This document shows, piece by piece, positions 52,909 to 62,732 of a stretch of 64,000 bases of DNA. A program made the position numbers and the translations under genes. Source of the stretch: Paenibacillus vietnamensis (lineage in GTDB: Bacteria > Bacillota > Bacilli > Paenibacillales > Paenibacillaceae); NCBI RefSeq assembly GCF_020169515.1, contig NZ_JAHMHW010000002.1:62001-126000 (forward strand), written 5' to 3'. The notes below the pieces were generated by a model, which searched no databases, was not told the DNA's origin, and saw only the letters and a program-made list of their open reading frames with translations. Each line of letters opens with the position of its first letter. The stretch's first letter is position 1.

Positions 52909-53258
52909 GACACCACCTCCAAACTGGAAATTGCGGTACGTTCATCGTCGTGAATCGTAATGATTTTGAACAGACCGGACAGCTCGAACAAGCGGTAAAC
53001 GCTAGGATTGACGTCACAGACGACCATTTTGCCGCCTTTGCTTTTCACCTGCTTATACCTGCCGAGAATGACGCCAAGGCCTGAGCTGTCCATAAATTGC
53101 AAATCCTTTAAGCTGAGGATGACATGATCGCTGCTCCCCCGCAGTAGAGCTTCTTCCATCTTGAAACGGACGACATCGGCGGTATGATGATCCAGCTCGC
53201 CGCGAAGGCGTACGATCAGCACATTGCGGTAATGCTCCAATTCTGCTTGCAGGCTCAT
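52905..53258 (-). CDS. spoIIAA: Anti-anti-sigma factor SpoIIAA
   Basis: STAS-domain antagonist of SpoIIAB. ATG 53258 ([18 protein letters not shown]) gives 117 residues, the Bacillus length; an ATG four codons earlier touches the GAGGAG site. [12 protein letters not shown] and the phosphorylation site [16 protein letters not shown] (Ser near residue 57) are intact. First gene of the spoIIA operon after the sigma-H promoter. Confidence 0.97.
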   Translation of the reverse strand: MSLQAELEHYRNVLIVRLRGELDHHTADVVRFKMEEALLRGSSDHVILSLKDLQFMDSSGLGVILGRYKQVKSKGGKMVVCDVNPSVYRLFELSGLFKIITIHDDERTAISSLEVVS

Positions 53259-53314
53259 AGTGCCGTTCATCTCCTCTAGGTTTATTCAAAATAGACTTGC
53301 CGAGATAGAACTAG

Positions 53315-53344
53315 CAATTCTCCAAATAAAGGGGAGATTCCTGC
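53315..53344 (-). promoter_or_regulatory. Sigma-H promoter of the spoIIA operon
   Basis: GCAGGAATC (53336-53344) and GGAGAATTG (53315-53323) on the minus strand, 12 bp apart, fit the sigma-H consensus RnAGGAwWW and RnnGAATww at nearly every position. The spoIIA operon is a known sigma-H target. Confidence 0.75.
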
Positions 53345-53414
53345 ATGGCGACAAAACTAGAAGCATAACCCTACCAGCTGACAAATTGCGAGTCATGTCC
53401 GATCATCCGCCTGT

Positions 53415-54626
53415 TTAAGAGGAAAAGAGCCCCGAGAAGGAACGCTTCAGCAGCTTCCACCAGCCTGCCCGGTCAACCGACAGCGGCGCGTCGACGTCGA
53501 ACTCCTTCAGCACCTGATCGCCTTGATAAACGACCAGTTTGCCGACCGGCTGTCCGATCTGAACCGGCGCTTTTAGCGGTCCGTCGATTTTCAGCTCGTA
53601 ACGGATATCCTTTGTCGAGCTTCCTTTTTTGAGCAGCACGCTGTAGGCATGCTTCGCTACGAGCGGAAGCTCAGGCGTCGTTCCTTTTTCGACTTTAAGA
53701 GTTCCCATCGAATCGCCTTCTTTGATGATCGGGTAATTCATATACTGGGCGAACGAATAATCGAACATTTGGGAGACTTCCGCGTTCCTTGTCTTCGTGT
53801 CCGGCTCACCCATAACTACGGCGATGACGCGCATATTATCGCGTTTGGCCGTTGCGGACAGACAGTACTTCGCTTCGCTCGTAAATCCTGTTTTCAGCCC
53901 GTCGGCGCCGCTATAAAAACGGACCAGCTTATTCGTATTGACGAGCCAGAACGGTTTCTCCGACGTTTTGCGCAAATAATCCTGGTATAAGCCCGTATAT
54001 TTCGTAATTTCGTCATGCTTAAGCAGCTCGCGGGACATGACGGCAATATCGTGGGCTGAGGAATGATGGTTGGCAACCGGAAGCCCGTTCGGATTCATAA
54101 ACTGGGTATCCTTCATGCCGAGCTGCTGCGCGCGCTCATTCATCATCGCGACAAACTGCTGCTCGGTGCCCGCAAGCTTCTCGGCCATAGCCACCGAAGC
54201 ATCGTTGCCCGAAGCCAGTGCGATTCCTTTGATCATTTCGTCAACGGTCATTTCCTCGCCGGGCTCGAGAAAAATTTGCGAGCCGCCCATCGACGCGGCA
54301 TATTCGCTGGTCTGGACCTTATCCGTCAGCTTGAGCTTGCCGTCGTCCAACGCTTCCATAATGAGCAGCAGCGTCATAATTTTCGTGATGCTGGCGGGCG
54401 GCAGCTTGTCATGGCTGTTTTTTTCGTAAATGACCGTACCCGAATCCGCGTCCATTAGTATCGCCGACCGAGCCGAAGGCGCCAGGCTTGCTGCAGCCGC
54501 CTGTCCGGATGGAGCCGGAGCGGCGTTCGGTGCCGGTGCAGGCTCTTCCGCGGCGAAGACGGCGGCCGGAGCGGCTAGCGCAGCTACTAAAATGAGAATG
54601 CAGAGCTTGATAGATCGGTTTTTCAA
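53415..54626 (-). CDS. dacF: D-alanyl-D-alanine carboxypeptidase DacF
   Basis: Forespore penicillin-binding protein, 403 residues, from TTG 54626 seven bases after AGGAGGG. A signal peptide (LCILILVAALAAPAAVFA) and an Ala/Pro-rich spacer lead to the peptidase domain: SITK (about 74), SGN (about 134) and KTG in DGLKTGFTS (about 237). A PBP5 C-terminal domain and a conserved amphipathic anchor (WWKLLKRSFSGLFSS) end it. GGAAAATATA about 60 bp upstream resembles a sigma-F -10, but no clear -35 is seen. Confidence 0.94.
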   Translation of the reverse strand: MKNRSIKLCILILVAALAAPAAVFAAEEPAPAPNAAPAPSGQAAAASLAPSARSAILMDADSGTVIYEKNSHDKLPPASITKIMTLLLIMEALDDGKLKLTDKVQTSEYAASMGGSQIFLEPGEEMTVDEMIKGIALASGNDASVAMAEKLAGTEQQFVAMMNERAQQLGMKDTQFMNPNGLPVANHHSSAHDIAVMSRELLKHDEITKYTGLYQDYLRKTSEKPFWLVNTNKLVRFYSGADGLKTGFTSEAKYCLSATAKRDNMRVIAVVMGEPDTKTRNAEVSQMFDYSFAQYMNYPIIKEGDSMGTLKVEKGTTPELPLVAKHAYSVLLKKGSSTKDIRYELKIDGPLKAPVQIGQPVGKLVVYQGDQVLKEFDVDAPLSVDRAGWWKLLKRSFSGLFSS

Positions 54627-54763
54627 CAGAATTCCCTCCTGAAAGTGTGGTAGCGCTAAAGGCATAATTCGGTTATATTTTCCTTTTCATTGTTGACCTA
54701 ACTAAAGGAAAATATTCCAATTCAGGGAACCTGCGAAATAATTTCTGTCCGGCATACACGACA

Positions 54764-54797
54764 AAAAGAACCGTTCCGGGTTTCGGAACGGTTCTTT
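54764..54797 (-). terminator. Intrinsic terminator after pdp
   Basis: AAAGAACCGTTCCG pairs with CGGAACGGTTCTTT around a short loop, followed by TTTTTG on the minus strand. Confidence 0.85.
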
Positions 54798-54817
54798 ACT
54801 TCGTATAAGCAGATACG

Positions 54818-56149
54818 TCAGCTGTATCTGCTTACGCCTTCCTGCGTCACGACGGAGAGCAGCAGCCCTCGGTGTTCCGGCTTCGTGCCGCCTACTGTGA
54901 AGGCTCTCCGCACGCGGCCGGACACTTCATTTACCGATTCGCTCCGATCCCGGACATGCAGAACCGCGAGAGTCTCCCCGGCTTGAACGGGGTCTCCCAC
55001 TTTCTTGCGGAGCACCAAACCGACGGCATAGTCGATAGCCGCTTCCTTCGTCGCTCTTCCAGCCCCCAGCAGCATCGCGGCGAGACCAAGCTGCTCCGCC
55101 TCGATCGCTTGGACATAACCGTCGCTCTCAGCTGTCACGTCAAGCCGGACGGCTGCCTGAGGCAGCCCGGAAGGATCGTCTGCAATCGCCTCGTTGCCGC
55201 CCTGCGCGGCAATAAAAGCTTTAAATTTGGACAAAGCCGCCCCGCTCGTGATTTGACCGCGCAGCAGCTCCTTTGCTTCTTCCACGTTTTCCGCCTTGCC
55301 GCCCAGAACGACCATATGCGCCCCAAGCGTGATGCAAAGCTCGGTCAAGTCCTCCGGTCCGTTTCCTTTTAGCGTATCAATCGCTTCCCGGACCTCGAGC
55401 GCGTTTCCGACCGCATAGCCGAGCGGCTGATCCATGTCGCTGATGACGGCTGCCGTTTTCCGGCCAACCTCCGTCCCGATGTCCACCATCGCCTTCGCAA
55501 GTTGTTCGGAATGCTCGAGCGACTTCATAAAGGCTCCGCTGCCGGTCTTCACGTCGAGCACGATAGCGTCGGCTCCCGCCGCGATCTTCTTGCTCATGAC
55601 CGAGCTCGCGATCAGCGGTATCGACTCCACGGTGGCCGTCACGTCCCGCAGCGCATACAGCTTCTTGTCGGCTGGCGCCAAATTGCCGCTTTGGCCGATA
55701 ACGGCCAGGCCGATATCGTTCACCTGCGCGATAAACCTTTCGCGCGAGAGCTCCGTGCGGAAACCTTCGATCGCCTCAAGCTTATCGATCGTGCCTCCTG
55801 TATGCCCTAGTCCGCGTCCGGACATCTTCGCGACCGGAACGCCGACCGAGGCGACTAGAGGTGCCAAAATTAACGTCGTTTTATCGCCAACGCCGCCGGT
55901 GCTGTGCTTGTCGACCTTCAAGCCGCCGATCGGCCCCAAGTCGACCTGATCGCCGGAGTTTGCCATCGCCAGCGTCAGCGCAGCCGTTTCCTTAGGCGTC
56001 ATTCCCCGAAAAAACACGGCCATCGCCCACGCGGAAAGCTGATAATCAGGAATGTCTCCGCGGGTGTAGCCGTCTATTAAAAAAGTTAATTCCCCGGCGG
56101 TCAATTCGCCGCCGTCTCTCTTCTTCCGAATCAGATCTACCGACCGCAT
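54818..56149 (-). CDS. pdp: Pyrimidine-nucleoside phosphorylase
   Basis: Splits uridine, thymidine and related nucleosides with phosphate. 443 residues: N-terminal [17 protein letters not shown], the phosphate loop [15 protein letters not shown] (about 80-94), the family signature [17 protein letters not shown] (about 110) and [10 protein letters not shown]. The C-terminal domain ends in a biotinyl-like fold. Ribose or deoxyribose 1-phosphate from this step feeds DeoB, encoded 1.2 kb away. Confidence 0.96.
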   Translation of the reverse strand: MRSVDLIRKKRDGGELTAGELTFLIDGYTRGDIPDYQLSAWAMAVFFRGMTPKETAALTLAMANSGDQVDLGPIGGLKVDKHSTGGVGDKTTLILAPLVASVGVPVAKMSGRGLGHTGGTIDKLEAIEGFRTELSRERFIAQVNDIGLAVIGQSGNLAPADKKLYALRDVTATVESIPLIASSVMSKKIAAGADAIVLDVKTGSGAFMKSLEHSEQLAKAMVDIGTEVGRKTAAVISDMDQPLGYAVGNALEVREAIDTLKGNGPEDLTELCITLGAHMVVLGGKAENVEEAKELLRGQITSGAALSKFKAFIAAQGGNEAIADDPSGLPQAAVRLDVTAESDGYVQAIEAEQLGLAAMLLGAGRATKEAAIDYAVGLVLRKKVGDPVQAGETLAVLHVRDRSESVNEVSGRVRRAFTVGGTKPEHRGLLLSVVTQEGVSRYS

Positions 56150-56184
56150 AAGGCCCTCCTTAAAGTTAAAACACGGTGCAAGCC

Positions 56185-56367
56185 CTAGTTAACGCGGGAC
56201 AGCGCCAGCCGCTCCCTCTGCACCTGAACAATAATTTCGTCAAGCGACTGGCTTAACAAAATGACGTCGCGATGCAATAGATTTTGCTTTAAAGCAGCCA
56301 TCTCGACCATTTTACTGCGCAACTGCTCCATTTGAATGAGTAATTGCTTATCCATATGCTCGTCCAC
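56185..56367 (-). CDS. Spo0E-like aspartyl-phosphate phosphatase
   Basis: A 60-residue helical hairpin protein. [14 protein letters not shown] fits the Spo0E family signature (SQELD followed by a hydrophobic helix), so it may dephosphorylate Spo0A~P and delay sporulation. The start may be GTG 56367 or the ATG at 56355 that follows GGAG; both give the same core. It sits between punA and pdp, an unusual place compared with Bacillus subtilis. Confidence 0.72.
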   Translation of the reverse strand: MDEHMDKQLLIQMEQLRSKMVEMAALKQNLLHRDVILLSQSLDEIIVQVQRERLALSRVN

Positions 56368-56407
56368 TCCATCTTTCTTTGATCATGGACATTATACGAC
56401 GAATCGG

Positions 56408-56428
56408 AAAAAAAACACTGTCACAATG
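56408..56428 (-). terminator. Weak terminator after punA
   Basis: CATTG/CAGTG five-base stem with a three-base loop, then eight T residues on the minus strand, about 40 bp after the punA stop. Confidence 0.35.
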
Positions 56429-56465
56429 AGTCGACCCGAATATTACAATTTTGTTACAAAAAACG

Positions 56466-57305
56466 TTACATGGAGGCAATTAGCGACGTAACAAGTTCCA
56501 AAAATTGGGCCTTGACACGTTCGGTCGTTTCCATAACTTCCGCGTGAGACAAGGGCTGATCCAAAATACCCGCGGCCATATTGCTTATACAGGAAATTCC
56601 AATGACTTCGATTCCCGAATGACGCGCTGCAATGACTTCGGCAACAGTCGACATTCCGACAGCATCGGCGCCGATTATCCGTAGCATCCGGATTTCCGCC
56701 GGCGTTTCATACGTTGGTCCCAATAATCCCGCATACACGCCTTCGCGTAAAGTAATTCCCTGCTTCGCTGCGATTTCCCTGGCCGCCGCGCGCAGCCTTT
56801 TGCTGTATGCTTCGGACATATCCGGGAACCTGACGCCGAGTTCGTCGTCATTCGGACCGATCAGCGGATTTTTGCCGGTCAAATTGAGATGATCCGAGAT
56901 GAGCATCAGATCTCCGGGATCGTAGTCCGTATTCACGCCGCCGGCCGCATTTGTCACAAGCAGGGTTTTCACGCCGAGAGCCTTCATGACGCGGACAGGA
57001 AACGCAGTCAGCTCGGGTCCGTAGCCCTCATACATATGGAAACGGCCTCTCATAAGCACAACTGTTCTGCCGGATAAGGAACCGATCAGCAGCTCGCCGG
57101 CATGCCCCTCGACGGTCGACACCGGAAAATGAGGGATATCGTGATACTGAATCGTTACCGCGTCCTCCAGGTGATCGCCGAGCACACCGAGCCCGGAGCC
57201 CATGATAAGGCCGATTTCCGGGCGCAGTGCCGTTTGCGATCCGATATATTCGGCCGCTTCCTTGATGTGAGCGGAAGTTAAGGCGGAAACCGTAAATGCG
57301 TTCAT
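56466..57305 (-). CDS. punA: Purine-nucleoside phosphorylase
   Basis: Trimer-type PNP for inosine and guanosine, 279 residues. Conserved: IGLIMGSGLGVLGDHL, STVEGHAGELLIG, RFHMYEGY, LVTNAAGGVN, GPTYETPAEIRML and DAVGMSTVAEVIAARHSG. GGGGAGG precedes the ATG. It is the middle of a salvage set deoB-punA-pdp. Confidence 0.97.
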   Translation of the reverse strand: MNAFTVSALTSAHIKEAAEYIGSQTALRPEIGLIMGSGLGVLGDHLEDAVTIQYHDIPHFPVSTVEGHAGELLIGSLSGRTVVLMRGRFHMYEGYGPELTAFPVRVMKALGVKTLLVTNAAGGVNTDYDPGDLMLISDHLNLTGKNPLIGPNDDELGVRFPDMSEAYSKRLRAAAREIAAKQGITLREGVYAGLLGPTYETPAEIRMLRIIGADAVGMSTVAEVIAARHSGIEVIGISCISNMAAGILDQPLSHAEVMETTERVKAQFLELVTSLIASM

Positions 57306-57364
57306 AATAAAATCCTCCCCTATGTATCGGTTTATCAGTTTGGTTTAAGGCAAATAGAAGCGTC

Positions 57365-58552
57365 TTAACCCTGCACATTCAGCTCATGCAAAAAGCTGGT
57401 CCCGTTCGGCGGTGCCGAAGTTCCGAAATTATCGGCTATCGTTGCCCCTAAATCCGAGTACGTCGAGCGGACAGACAGCTGCCGCGGTGTTTTGAACGCG
57501 GGGCTGTACAGCAGGAGCGGCACGTATTCGCGCGTATGGTCCGTCCCGTGATGCACGGGATCATTGCCGTGGTCGGCGGTAACGACAAGCAAATCCTTCT
57601 CGCTCAGCTGCTGCTCCAGCAGCGGGACGGCACGGTCAAATTCCTCCAGTGCCGCCGCATATCCGGCCGGATCGCGACGATGCCCGTACAGCGAGTCAAA
57701 GTCGACGAGATTCGTAAACAGCAGCCCTTTAAACGGCTGCTTCAGCTGCTCGACCGTGCGCGCGATCCCATCGGAGTTACTTTTAGTCGGATGCGAGACG
57801 CCGATCCCTTCCCCGTCGAAAATGTCATGAATTTTGCCGATTGCGATCGTATCGAAGCCCTTCTCCTGCAATGCGTTCAGCACGGTTGGCTGAGGCGGCT
57901 TAACGGCATAGTCATGACGGTTAGGCGTACGCTTGAAGCTTCCCGGCTGACCGACATACGGCCTAGCAATGACCCGTCCGACCGTAAAGCGTTCGTCCAT
58001 CGTCAGCTCCCGCGCGATTTTGCAAGCCTGGTAAAGCTCATCTAACGGAATGACTTCCTCATGCGCCGCGATTTGAAAAACGCTGTCCGCAGAGGTGTAC
58101 ACGATCCAGGCTCCCGTCTCCATCTGCTCGGCTCCAAGCTCATCTAGTATCTCAGTTCCGCTTGCCGGCTTGTTGCCGATCACTTTGCGTCCCGTCCTCT
58201 CCTCGAACGGTCCGATCAGCTCGGGCGGAAAGCCTTCCGGAAACGTCTGAAACGGCACAGTTATTTTAAGGCCCATTAACTCCCAATGCCCTGTCATCGT
58301 ATCTTTGCCGACCGATACCTCCGCCATCTTCCCGTAATAGGCTGCAGGCGGCTCATCCGCCGGCTTCCAGCTGCCGATAGGCGCGATCCGGTCAAGCCCC
58401 CATCTCCTCAGGTGAGGCAGCTGCAGGCCGGGAACGCGCTCAGCGATATGTCCGAGCGTGTGTGCTCCCCGGTCGCCGAAAGCTTCCGCGTCCGGCAGCT
58501 CGCCGATCCCCACGCTGTCAAGGACGATCACCGCAATTCGTTCAAATTTCAT
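57365..58552 (-). CDS. deoB: Phosphopentomutase
   Basis: Converts (deoxy)ribose 1-phosphate to the 5-phosphate. [22 protein letters not shown] at ATG 58552 (AAGGGAG upstream) gives 395 residues of the alkaline-phosphatase superfamily. Metal ligands are in [19 protein letters not shown] and [19 protein letters not shown]. The frame upstream to 58609 lacks a ribosome site. It follows xerD. Confidence 0.97.
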   Translation of the reverse strand: MKFERIAVIVLDSVGIGELPDAEAFGDRGAHTLGHIAERVPGLQLPHLRRWGLDRIAPIGSWKPADEPPAAYYGKMAEVSVGKDTMTGHWELMGLKITVPFQTFPEGFPPELIGPFEERTGRKVIGNKPASGTEILDELGAEQMETGAWIVYTSADSVFQIAAHEEVIPLDELYQACKIARELTMDERFTVGRVIARPYVGQPGSFKRTPNRHDYAVKPPQPTVLNALQEKGFDTIAIGKIHDIFDGEGIGVSHPTKSNSDGIARTVEQLKQPFKGLLFTNLVDFDSLYGHRRDPAGYAAALEEFDRAVPLLEQQLSEKDLLVVTADHGNDPVHHGTDHTREYVPLLLYSPAFKTPRQLSVRSTYSDLGATIADNFGTSAPPNGTSFLHELNVQG

Positions 58553-58605
58553 GTACAAGTCTCCCTTCGGTGTCAAAATGGCGGATCGCACGCCCCCGTT
58601 AACGT

Positions 58606-59496
58606 TCATGCCCGCGGATGCGAGCTGCTGTACGCATCCCTGATTCTCGCTTTGGGCAGCTGCACATACTTTAATGTCGTAGCGAGCTCGGCATGACCGA
58701 GCAGCTCTTGTACGGTTCTCGGATCGGCGCCGCCTTCCAGCATATGCACCGCTACCGAATGCCTTAACGTATGAGGCGTAACGGCCTCGTCGATACCGGC
58801 TTCCTTTGCATATTTTTTAATCATCTTCCAAAAACCTTGTCTGGTCATGCGAGTGCCCAGATGATTCAGGAAAAGCGCGGCGTCCGGCTCCTTGCCGGCA
58901 GACAGCTCCGGCCTGCCTTCGAGAAGGTAGCTCTCCAAAGCATCCTTCGCCAGCCTTCCGAACGGTACGAGCCTTTCCTTTTGACCGCTTCCGATGCATT
59001 GGATATAGCCGAGCTGCATATGAACATGTCCCACATCGAGGGATACCAGCTCGGATACCCGGATCCCGGTCGCGTACAGCAGCTCCAGCATTGCTTTGTC
59101 CCGTTTGCCGTTCGGCTTCCCGGTTGAAGGGGCATCGAGCAGCAAATTTGTGACGGGGACGCTTACGATGCTCGGGGAGCTTTTTTCCGGCTTCGGGGCT
59201 TCCATAAACGCTGATGGATTATGTACGAGGACAGCCGTTAACGCCAAATAATGGAAAAACGCGCGAATGGAGACGACATGTCTGGCAACGGTCGCCGCCT
59301 TTTTTCCCTCTTCCTTCAAGCAAAGCATGTAACGGGCCAGATGATGTCTTGTGATTTCGGAAGGATGGCCGAGATGAAGCTCCTGTGTAAAGGCCAAAAA
59401 TCGGTCCAAATCGCGCTGATAGGATAAGAGCGTATTGGCGGACAGCCTCTTCTCTTCCCGCAAATAGTGCAAGCAGTTCTCCAGATGTTCTTTCAT
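58606..59496 (-). CDS. xerD: Site-specific tyrosine recombinase XerD
   Basis: Resolves chromosome dimers at dif with Xer[23 protein letters not shown] at ATG 59496 gives 296 residues. An N-terminal SAM-like domain is followed by the catalytic domain with Arg in [15 protein letters not shown] (about 150), [12 protein letters not shown] (HxxR), [10 protein letters not shown] and the nucleophile Tyr in TTLKYVQL (about 280). Corresponds to ripX of Bacillus subtilis. Confidence 0.95.
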   Translation of the reverse strand: MKEHLENCLHYLREEKRLSANTLLSYQRDLDRFLAFTQELHLGHPSEITRHHLARYMLCLKEEGKKAATVARHVVSIRAFFHYLALTAVLVHNPSAFMEAPKPEKSSPSIVSVPVTNLLLDAPSTGKPNGKRDKAMLELLYATGIRVSELVSLDVGHVHMQLGYIQCIGSGQKERLVPFGRLAKDALESYLLEGRPELSAGKEPDAALFLNHLGTRMTRQGFWKMIKKYAKEAGIDEAVTPHTLRHSVAVHMLEGGADPRTVQELLGHAELATTLKYVQLPKARIRDAYSSSHPRA

Positions 59497-59622
59497 TGGA
59501 CTTCCTTTCCTATGATCAAGCAGGCAAACATTGGACAATTCCACAAAAGGTTTCAACACTCGACCCCGAAATTCCTGCTTCCGCGAACAATCTGTTCACT
59601 CTTATCATTAAACATTACCTCG

Positions 59623-59859
59623 TTACTCTCCGTACCAGTAAAACCAGCGCAGCCTGTCGGACATTTTATCGCTGCTGTCGGGCGGGCCCGGCTCCGTCAC
59701 AAATACCTTCAGCGCATCGCCCTGGGGCACCCGGTAAGGATGCACGGGAGACAAAGTCTCCGCTAGCCAGCGGTAGCCGCCGGTTACGATAAATAACAAG
59801 ATGGAAAAAATAACGATAAAAAATACGCGGCTCGTCCATTTGCGAATGGAAAAGATCAT
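59623..59859 (-). CDS. yqzK: DUF4227 membrane protein (YqzK)
   Basis: A 78-residue protein starting MIFSIRKWTSRVFFIVIFSI with AGAGGAGG eight bases upstream. One N-terminal helix, then RWLAETLSPVHPYRVPQGDALKVF. Position between fur and xerD and the pattern YRVPQGDALKVF identify the YqzK/DUF4227 family. Function unknown. It precedes xerD by about 125 bp. Confidence 0.82.
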   Translation of the reverse strand: MIFSIRKWTSRVFFIVIFSILLFIVTGGYRWLAETLSPVHPYRVPQGDALKVFVTEPGPPDSSDKMSDRLRWFYWYGE

Positions 59860-59936
59860 AAGTTCGGCCTCCTCTGATCGGCGGAATGGGATGTTCATCC
59901 GTACCACCATATGAGGAGGCCTGTTCGTTTATGACG

Positions 59937-61079
59937 CTATGGCTGCAGACGGTCGTAAGGTACACTGTCCAGCCACTTTTCAAGCGGCGTATACGGCAAT
60001 CCCGTTGCCGCCGCTACCGGCTCGTTCGTCACTTTACCGTTATGCGTATTAACGCCTTTCTGCAAAGGCAGGCTTTTGCGGACGGCTTCCATCCCGTGGT
60101 TGGCCAGCTGAAGAGCATAGCCGATCGTTACATTGGTCAAAGCAAACGTTGAGGTGCGGGGCACTGCTCCCGGGATGTTTGCAACGGCATAATGGACGAC
60201 CCCATGCTTGATATAGATTGGGTCCTTATGCGTCGTAGGTCTGTCGACGGTTGCTATGGAGCCGCCTTGGTCTACCGCGACATCTACGATAACAGCCCCC
60301 TTTTTCATCCCTTGTACCATCTGCTCGGTTACGAGATGAGGCGCTTTCGCTCCCGGAATGAGCACCGCACCGATTAATAAATCCGCTTTTGCCGCCGCTT
60401 CCGCTATATGATACGGACTTGACATCAACGTCTGGATCCTTCCTCCGAACACATCGTCCAGGTACCGCATCCGATCGGCGCTTCTTTCCAGCACAACGAC
60501 GTTCGCTCCCATCCCTAGCGCGATTTTGGCCGCATTCGTGCCCACGATACCGCCGCCTATAATAACGACCTCCGCCGGCTGGACGCCCGGAACGCCGCCG
60601 AGCAGCACGCCTCTGCCGCCGTTGAACGCCTCCAGAAACTGGGCTCCGACCTGGACGGACATGCGCCCCGCTACCTCGCTCATCGGCGTTAACAAAGGCA
60701 GACTGCCGTTTGCTAGCTGAATCGTCTCGTATGCGATCCCCGTTACGCCGCTATCGACCAGCGCTTTGGTCAGCTCCGGTGCAGCCGCCAGGTGCAAATA
60801 CGTAAACAGCAGCAAGCCGTCCCGGAAAAATCCGAATTCCTCCGGCAAAGGCTCCTTAACCTTCATAATCATATCCGACTGGGACCAGACCTCGGCCGCC
60901 GTTGAGAAGATCGATGCCCCCTCCCGTTCGTAATCCGCATCCTCAAACCCGCTGCCGCTTCCCGCACCCGCTTCGATGATCACACGGTGACCCGCCGCCG
61001 CCAAAACCGTCACGCCCGCCGGCGTCAGCGCCACGCGGTATTCGCTTTGCTTGATTTCCTTCGGTACTCCGACAATCAT
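59937..61079 (-). CDS. ald: Alanine dehydrogenase
   Basis: NAD-dependent interconversion of alanine and pyruvate plus ammonia; supports use of alanine during sporulation and germination. 380 residues: [36 protein letters not shown] with the catalytic Lys, [36 protein letters not shown] (NAD fold) and [25 protein letters not shown] precedes the ATG. Bacillus subtilis has ald elsewhere; here it is placed between fur and yqzK. Confidence 0.97.
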   Translation of the reverse strand: MIVGVPKEIKQSEYRVALTPAGVTVLAAAGHRVIIEAGAGSGSGFEDADYEREGASIFSTAAEVWSQSDMIMKVKEPLPEEFGFFRDGLLLFTYLHLAAAPELTKALVDSGVTGIAYETIQLANGSLPLLTPMSEVAGRMSVQVGAQFLEAFNGGRGVLLGGVPGVQPAEVVIIGGGIVGTNAAKIALGMGANVVVLERSADRMRYLDDVFGGRIQTLMSSPYHIAEAAAKADLLIGAVLIPGAKAPHLVTEQMVQGMKKGAVIVDVAVDQGGSIATVDRPTTHKDPIYIKHGVVHYAVANIPGAVPRTSTFALTNVTIGYALQLANHGMEAVRKSLPLQKGVNTHNGKVTNEPVAAATGLPYTPLEKWLDSVPYDRLQP

Positions 61080-61306
61080 GCTATTCTCCTCCTGATTCCG
61101 ATTTCGCGCACAGCATTTGTCAAGCGTAACGGCTTTTGCCGATTTCTGGCGGCAACAGCTCGTTTCGCGCTGAAGAAACGACCTTACTATTGTTTATGTG
61201 CAAATGGGACGAAATGATCGCTGCAGAACGGCTTTCCATCAAATTTATACTTTGTTATTCTCCCGAAAATATGTATGCCGGCAGTGCTGCAAGCCGGGGA
61301 GACAGG
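61080..61306. other. ald upstream region
   Basis: About 230 bp between the ald start and the fur terminator. A TATAAA lies at about 61249 on the minus strand, but I see no convincing -35 and no coding frame with a ribosome site. Confidence 0.5.
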
Positions 61307-61358
61307 AAAAACAAAAACGGCTCTGCCGTCCAGAAATGCTGGGCAGCAAAGCCGTTTA
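61307..61358 (-). terminator. Intrinsic terminator after fur
   Basis: AAACGGCTTTGCTGCCCAG pairs imperfectly with CTGGACGGCAGAGCCGTTT, then TTGTTTTT on the minus strand. The 5' arm touches the fur stop. Confidence 0.85.
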
Positions 61359-61829
61359 TTTTTGAGTTTCGTTATCGGACGCTTGATCGTTCTTCTCCTT
61401 GCAGCGGCGGCATACGCCTTGGAAATCCAGCCGGTGATCGATGACAAAAAATCCGTATTCCCGCTCCAGTCTCTCTTCCAGCGGCAACAACCAGTCTTCC
61501 TTAATTTCGTCCATCGTACCGCACTGAACACAAATAAGGTGGTGATGATGATGCTTGTTGCTGTCCGTTCGCAAATCATAGCGGGCTACACCGTCGCCGA
61601 AATTCATTTTCTCGACAACATGCATATCGCTCAGCAATTCCAAGGTGCGATACACGGTTGCGAGCCCGATTTCCGGAGCCTTATCCTTGACCAGCATAAA
61701 CACGTCTTCAGCGCTCAAATGATCGTCTTCGTTCTCGAGCAACACCCGAACCGTTGCTTCCCGCTGCGGGGTCAGTTTGTAGCCCTGCGACTGCAGCTGT
61801 TGTTTGATTTTCTCAATCCGGGCCTCCAT
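61356..61829 (-). CDS. fur: Ferric uptake regulator family protein Fur
   Basis: Metal-dependent repressor, 157 residues from ATG 61829 after GGGGGG. Winged helix: YKLTPQREATVRVLLENEDDHLSAEDVF and IGLATVYRTLELLSDMHVV. Metal sites: HHHHHLICVQCG (about 90-101) and the second CxxC in GVCRRCKEK. The context next to spoIIM and yqzK/xerD is that of Fur rather than PerR or Zur. A good sigma-A promoter precedes it. Confidence 0.92.
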   Translation of the reverse strand: MEARIEKIKQQLQSQGYKLTPQREATVRVLLENEDDHLSAEDVFMLVKDKAPEIGLATVYRTLELLSDMHVVEKMNFGDGVARYDLRTDSNKHHHHHLICVQCGTMDEIKEDWLLPLEERLEREYGFFVIDHRLDFQGVCRRCKEKNDQASDNETQK

Positions 61830-61880
61830 GATTTCCCCCCTACCACATGTCTGCGCCTCTATCAGGAAATTTATCCTCTC

Positions 61881-61910
61881 ATTATAGGGGCTAACCTGCC
61901 GTAAAGTCAA
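61881..61910 (-). promoter_or_regulatory. Sigma-A promoter of fur
   Basis: TTGACT (61905-61910) and TATAAT (61881-61886), 18 bp apart on the minus strand, 52 bp before the fur start. No clear Fur box overlaps it. Confidence 0.6.
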
Positions 61911-61921
61911 ACGTTTTGCCG

Positions 61922-62542
61922 TCAAACCGTAACGTTTGCGGAGGAGAGCAGCGGGGTTACCCAACCGATCAAAGTAGGCGAAACATACGCTTCGAGCAAA
62001 GCGGCGGCACCAAAAACGAGCAGCATGAGAATCGCAGTAGAGGTGTATGCCCCAAGCTCGGGCGCAAGATCTCCTTTTTGCTGAATGAGCCTGTTTTTGA
62101 CGACGAACATGGCAAATGTGATCGCCGCTGCGCTTGTAATAATCATTGCAGGGACGGCTAACAAATTTTGCGGGGCAACCGACACGAGCGACAGCAAGAC
62201 GCCCTTCCATGCATATTGGTTGATGAGTGTTCCTATGGAAAATCCGACCAAAGCGCCTTTCAAAAAGTTAAGCACCAGCACTCCCGGAATGCCGACCACC
62301 GTAACGCCCATCAGCCATATGACAATCAGCCACTTGCTATGAAAAACAAATCGCTCCCAAAAGGATGCAGCCTCTTCGGTACCGATGCCGGCACTCATCA
62401 GCTTCACGTACTGATCCACATCGCCCGCCAGCTTCTGCTGCTGCTCGAGCGTCAGCGCATTTACCATCAGCGCGCCGAAAATAGCCCCTACTACGAATAA
62501 TACGGAAACGAACACGTATAACGACAGTTGGTTTTTGACCAT
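61922..62542 (-). CDS. spoIIM: Stage II sporulation protein M
   Basis: Membrane protein of the SpoIIDMP complex that degrades septal peptidoglycan during engulfment. 206 residues with five helices: LYVFVSVLFVVGAIFGALMVN, WLIVIWLMGVTVVGIPGVLVLNFLKGALVGFSIG (in pieces), AVPAMIITSAAAITFAMFV and STAILMLLVFGAAALLEAYVSP. The position beside fur and nudF matches Bacillus. A sigma-E-like promoter lies about 140 bp upstream. Confidence 0.95.
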   Translation of the reverse strand: MVKNQLSLYVFVSVLFVVGAIFGALMVNALTLEQQQKLAGDVDQYVKLMSAGIGTEEAASFWERFVFHSKWLIVIWLMGVTVVGIPGVLVLNFLKGALVGFSIGTLINQYAWKGVLLSLVSVAPQNLLAVPAMIITSAAAITFAMFVVKNRLIQQKGDLAPELGAYTSTAILMLLVFGAAALLEAYVSPTLIGWVTPLLSSANVTV

Positions 62543-62681
62543 GGCGATCCGACCTTCCCGTTATTTGCTGCCAAGCCTTCATAGGCTTTCGTACCCTAAG
62601 GACACCTGTACATGATTGGATGAAAAGAAAGTGACGGAGGTGAGCGGAGCCCTGTATCTGCTCGGGACACGCTTGCCTTTT

Positions 62682-62710
62682 ACTATATGAGAAAAGTCGG
62701 GCGGGTATGA
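62682..62710 (-). promoter_or_regulatory. Candidate sigma-E promoter of spoIIM
   Basis: TCATACC (62704-62710) and CATATAGT (62682-62689), 14 bp apart on the minus strand. The -10 differs from CATACAnT at one position. spoIIM is sigma-E dependent in Bacillus subtilis. The leader would be about 130 bases. Confidence 0.5.
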
Positions 62711-62732
62711 CGAAGGCCGGCTAGAGCCGGCC
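62711..62732 (-). terminator. Hairpin at the nudF end
   Basis: GGCCGGC/GCCGGCC seven-base stem with a four-base loop overlapping the nudF stop. Only TT follows, so it may be a partial terminator. Confidence 0.45.

Noticed and set aside
61861-61930. Repeated GTCAAAC near the fur promoter as a Fur or PerR box
   Set aside because: It lacks the dyad of the known boxes and overlaps the spoIIM coding end.
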